Positions 12,873-13,416 of a DNA stretch of 13,416 bases are shown piece by piece (the first letter of the stretch is position 1; every line of letters starts with the position of its first letter). Below the pieces are notes generated by a model. That model searched no databases. It worked only from the letters and a program-made list of their open reading frames with translations, and was not told where the DNA came from. The DNA lies in contig CAJVYO010000016.1 in the NCBI GenBank assembly GCA_913009515.1, positions 1 to 13,416 of the forward strand, given 5' to 3'. Position numbers and translations under genes: made by a program. Source of the stretch: an uncultured Methylococcaceae bacterium (GTDB lineage: Bacteria > Pseudomonadota > Gammaproteobacteria > Methylococcales > Methylomonadaceae).

Positions 12873-13416
12873 ATGCTAACTATAAATCAAATTCCGAATA
12901 TTTTGACAATCATACGTATACTATTAATTATTCCCTTTGCGGTATGCGTTTATGATCAGCAATACCTTGCTGCTCTAATCATATTTTTTATCGCAGGATT
13001 GTCAGATGGTGTGGACGGTTTTCTAGCACGTCAGTTCAATTGGCGCTCACGTTTCGGTGCTATAGCCGACCCTTTGGCCGATAAATTATTACTGATTACG
13101 GCTTATGTTATGCTGGCCTGGACAGCGCAAATTCCTCTTTGGCTTGTTTTATTAGTTTTAGGTCGAGATATTGCTATTGTGATTGGGGCATTGATATACC
13201 ATTTTTTTATTTGCCATTACGAAATTCAACCTTCATTACTTGGTAAAACCTGCACCTTAACTCAAATAGTTTATGTGCTCTTGGTTATTGTCAGTCTCGC
13301 CGATCTGCCAATGCCATATTGGGCAGTTGAGTATGGTTTATGGGTAGTCACTATTATTACCTCACTGAGCGGAGTGCACTATTATATTGTGTGGGGTATA
13401 AAGGCATATCGACAAC
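12873..13416 (+). CDS. CDP-alcohol phosphatidyltransferase (3' end outside window)
   Basis: The frame is open from ATG 12873 to the window edge (181 codons seen). GAAGGA just upstream (12863-12868) is a good ribosome site 4-5 bases away. The family signature D-x2-DG-x2-AR-x8-G-x3-D-x3-D is perfect: Asp45, Asp48, Gly49, Ala52, Arg53, Gly62, Asp66, Asp70. Several hydrophobic segments (about 9-26, 31-43, 73-88, 89-110, 131-144, 153-175) show an integral inner-membrane enzyme. Family members move a phosphatidyl group from CDP-diacylglycerol to an alcohol, as in PgsA (glycerol-3-phosphate) or cardiolipin synthase of the Crd1 type. The acceptor cannot be told here, so no symbol is given. It follows the barrel-protein gene by 13 bases, likely as one operon. 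Confidence 0.9.
   Translation, partial: MLTINQIPNILTIIRILLIIPFAVCVYDQQYLAALIIFFIAGLSDGVDGFLARQFNWRSRFGAIADPLADKLLLITAYVMLAWTAQIPLWLVLLVLGRDIAIVIGALIYHFFICHYEIQPSLLGKTCTLTQIVYVLLVIVSLADLPMPYWAVEYGLWVVTIITSLSGVHYYIVWGIKAYRQ

Noticed and set aside
1..13416. CRISPR arrays, tRNA or rRNA genes, insertion sequences
   Set aside because: No regularly spaced repeats, cloverleaf-like segments, transposase-like frames or terminal inverted repeats were seen on reading both strands.

Overview
The window is an AT-rich stretch of a Gram-negative chromosome, most likely from a gammaproteobacterium. The evidence is RhlB-type and NagZ-type proteins, a Pseudomonas-type methylthioinosine phosphorylase, an enterobacterial-style Zur box and Zur protein, and two outer-membrane beta-barrel proteins. 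The low GC and gene mix would suit a methanotroph of the Methylococcales, but that is only an impression. Eleven complete genes and two partial ones fill the window. No gene-free stretch exceeds about 170 bases. I see no rRNA, tRNA, CRISPR array, transposase or other mobile element.

Left, minus strand (1-3190): a tight operon read from nagZ through hpt, an S-methyl-5'-thioinosine phosphorylase gene and yicC to what looks like the first eight codons of gmk. Every junction is an overlap or at most one base. nagZ recycles cell-wall sugars. The phosphorylase frees hypoxanthine from methylthioinosine and hpt turns it into IMP. yicC is an RNase, and gmk would be guanylate kinase.

Middle (3279-5743): a secreted FliL-domain protein outside any flagellar context converges on a typical 2-Cys peroxiredoxin, with a hairpin terminator between them. 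The peroxiredoxin is divergent from the RNA helicase gene rhlB, and the shared promoter region carries a small palindrome and a direct repeat.

Signalling block (5787-9061): the most unusual part. One exported protein joins a family-3 solute-binding domain to a complete TRAP (DctP) solute-binding domain. The next gene encodes a membrane diguanylate cyclase with a periplasmic sensor region. No transporter permease lies nearby, so I infer that the fused binding protein is a ligand receptor feeding the cyclase rather than a transporter part.

Right (9156-13416): a Zur box precedes a ZnuD-type TonB-dependent zinc receptor gene, and zur follows one base later, which forms a zinc feedback operon. 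Then come an unrecognised outer-membrane barrel gene with a structured leader and a CDP-alcohol phosphatidyltransferase gene cut by the window edge.
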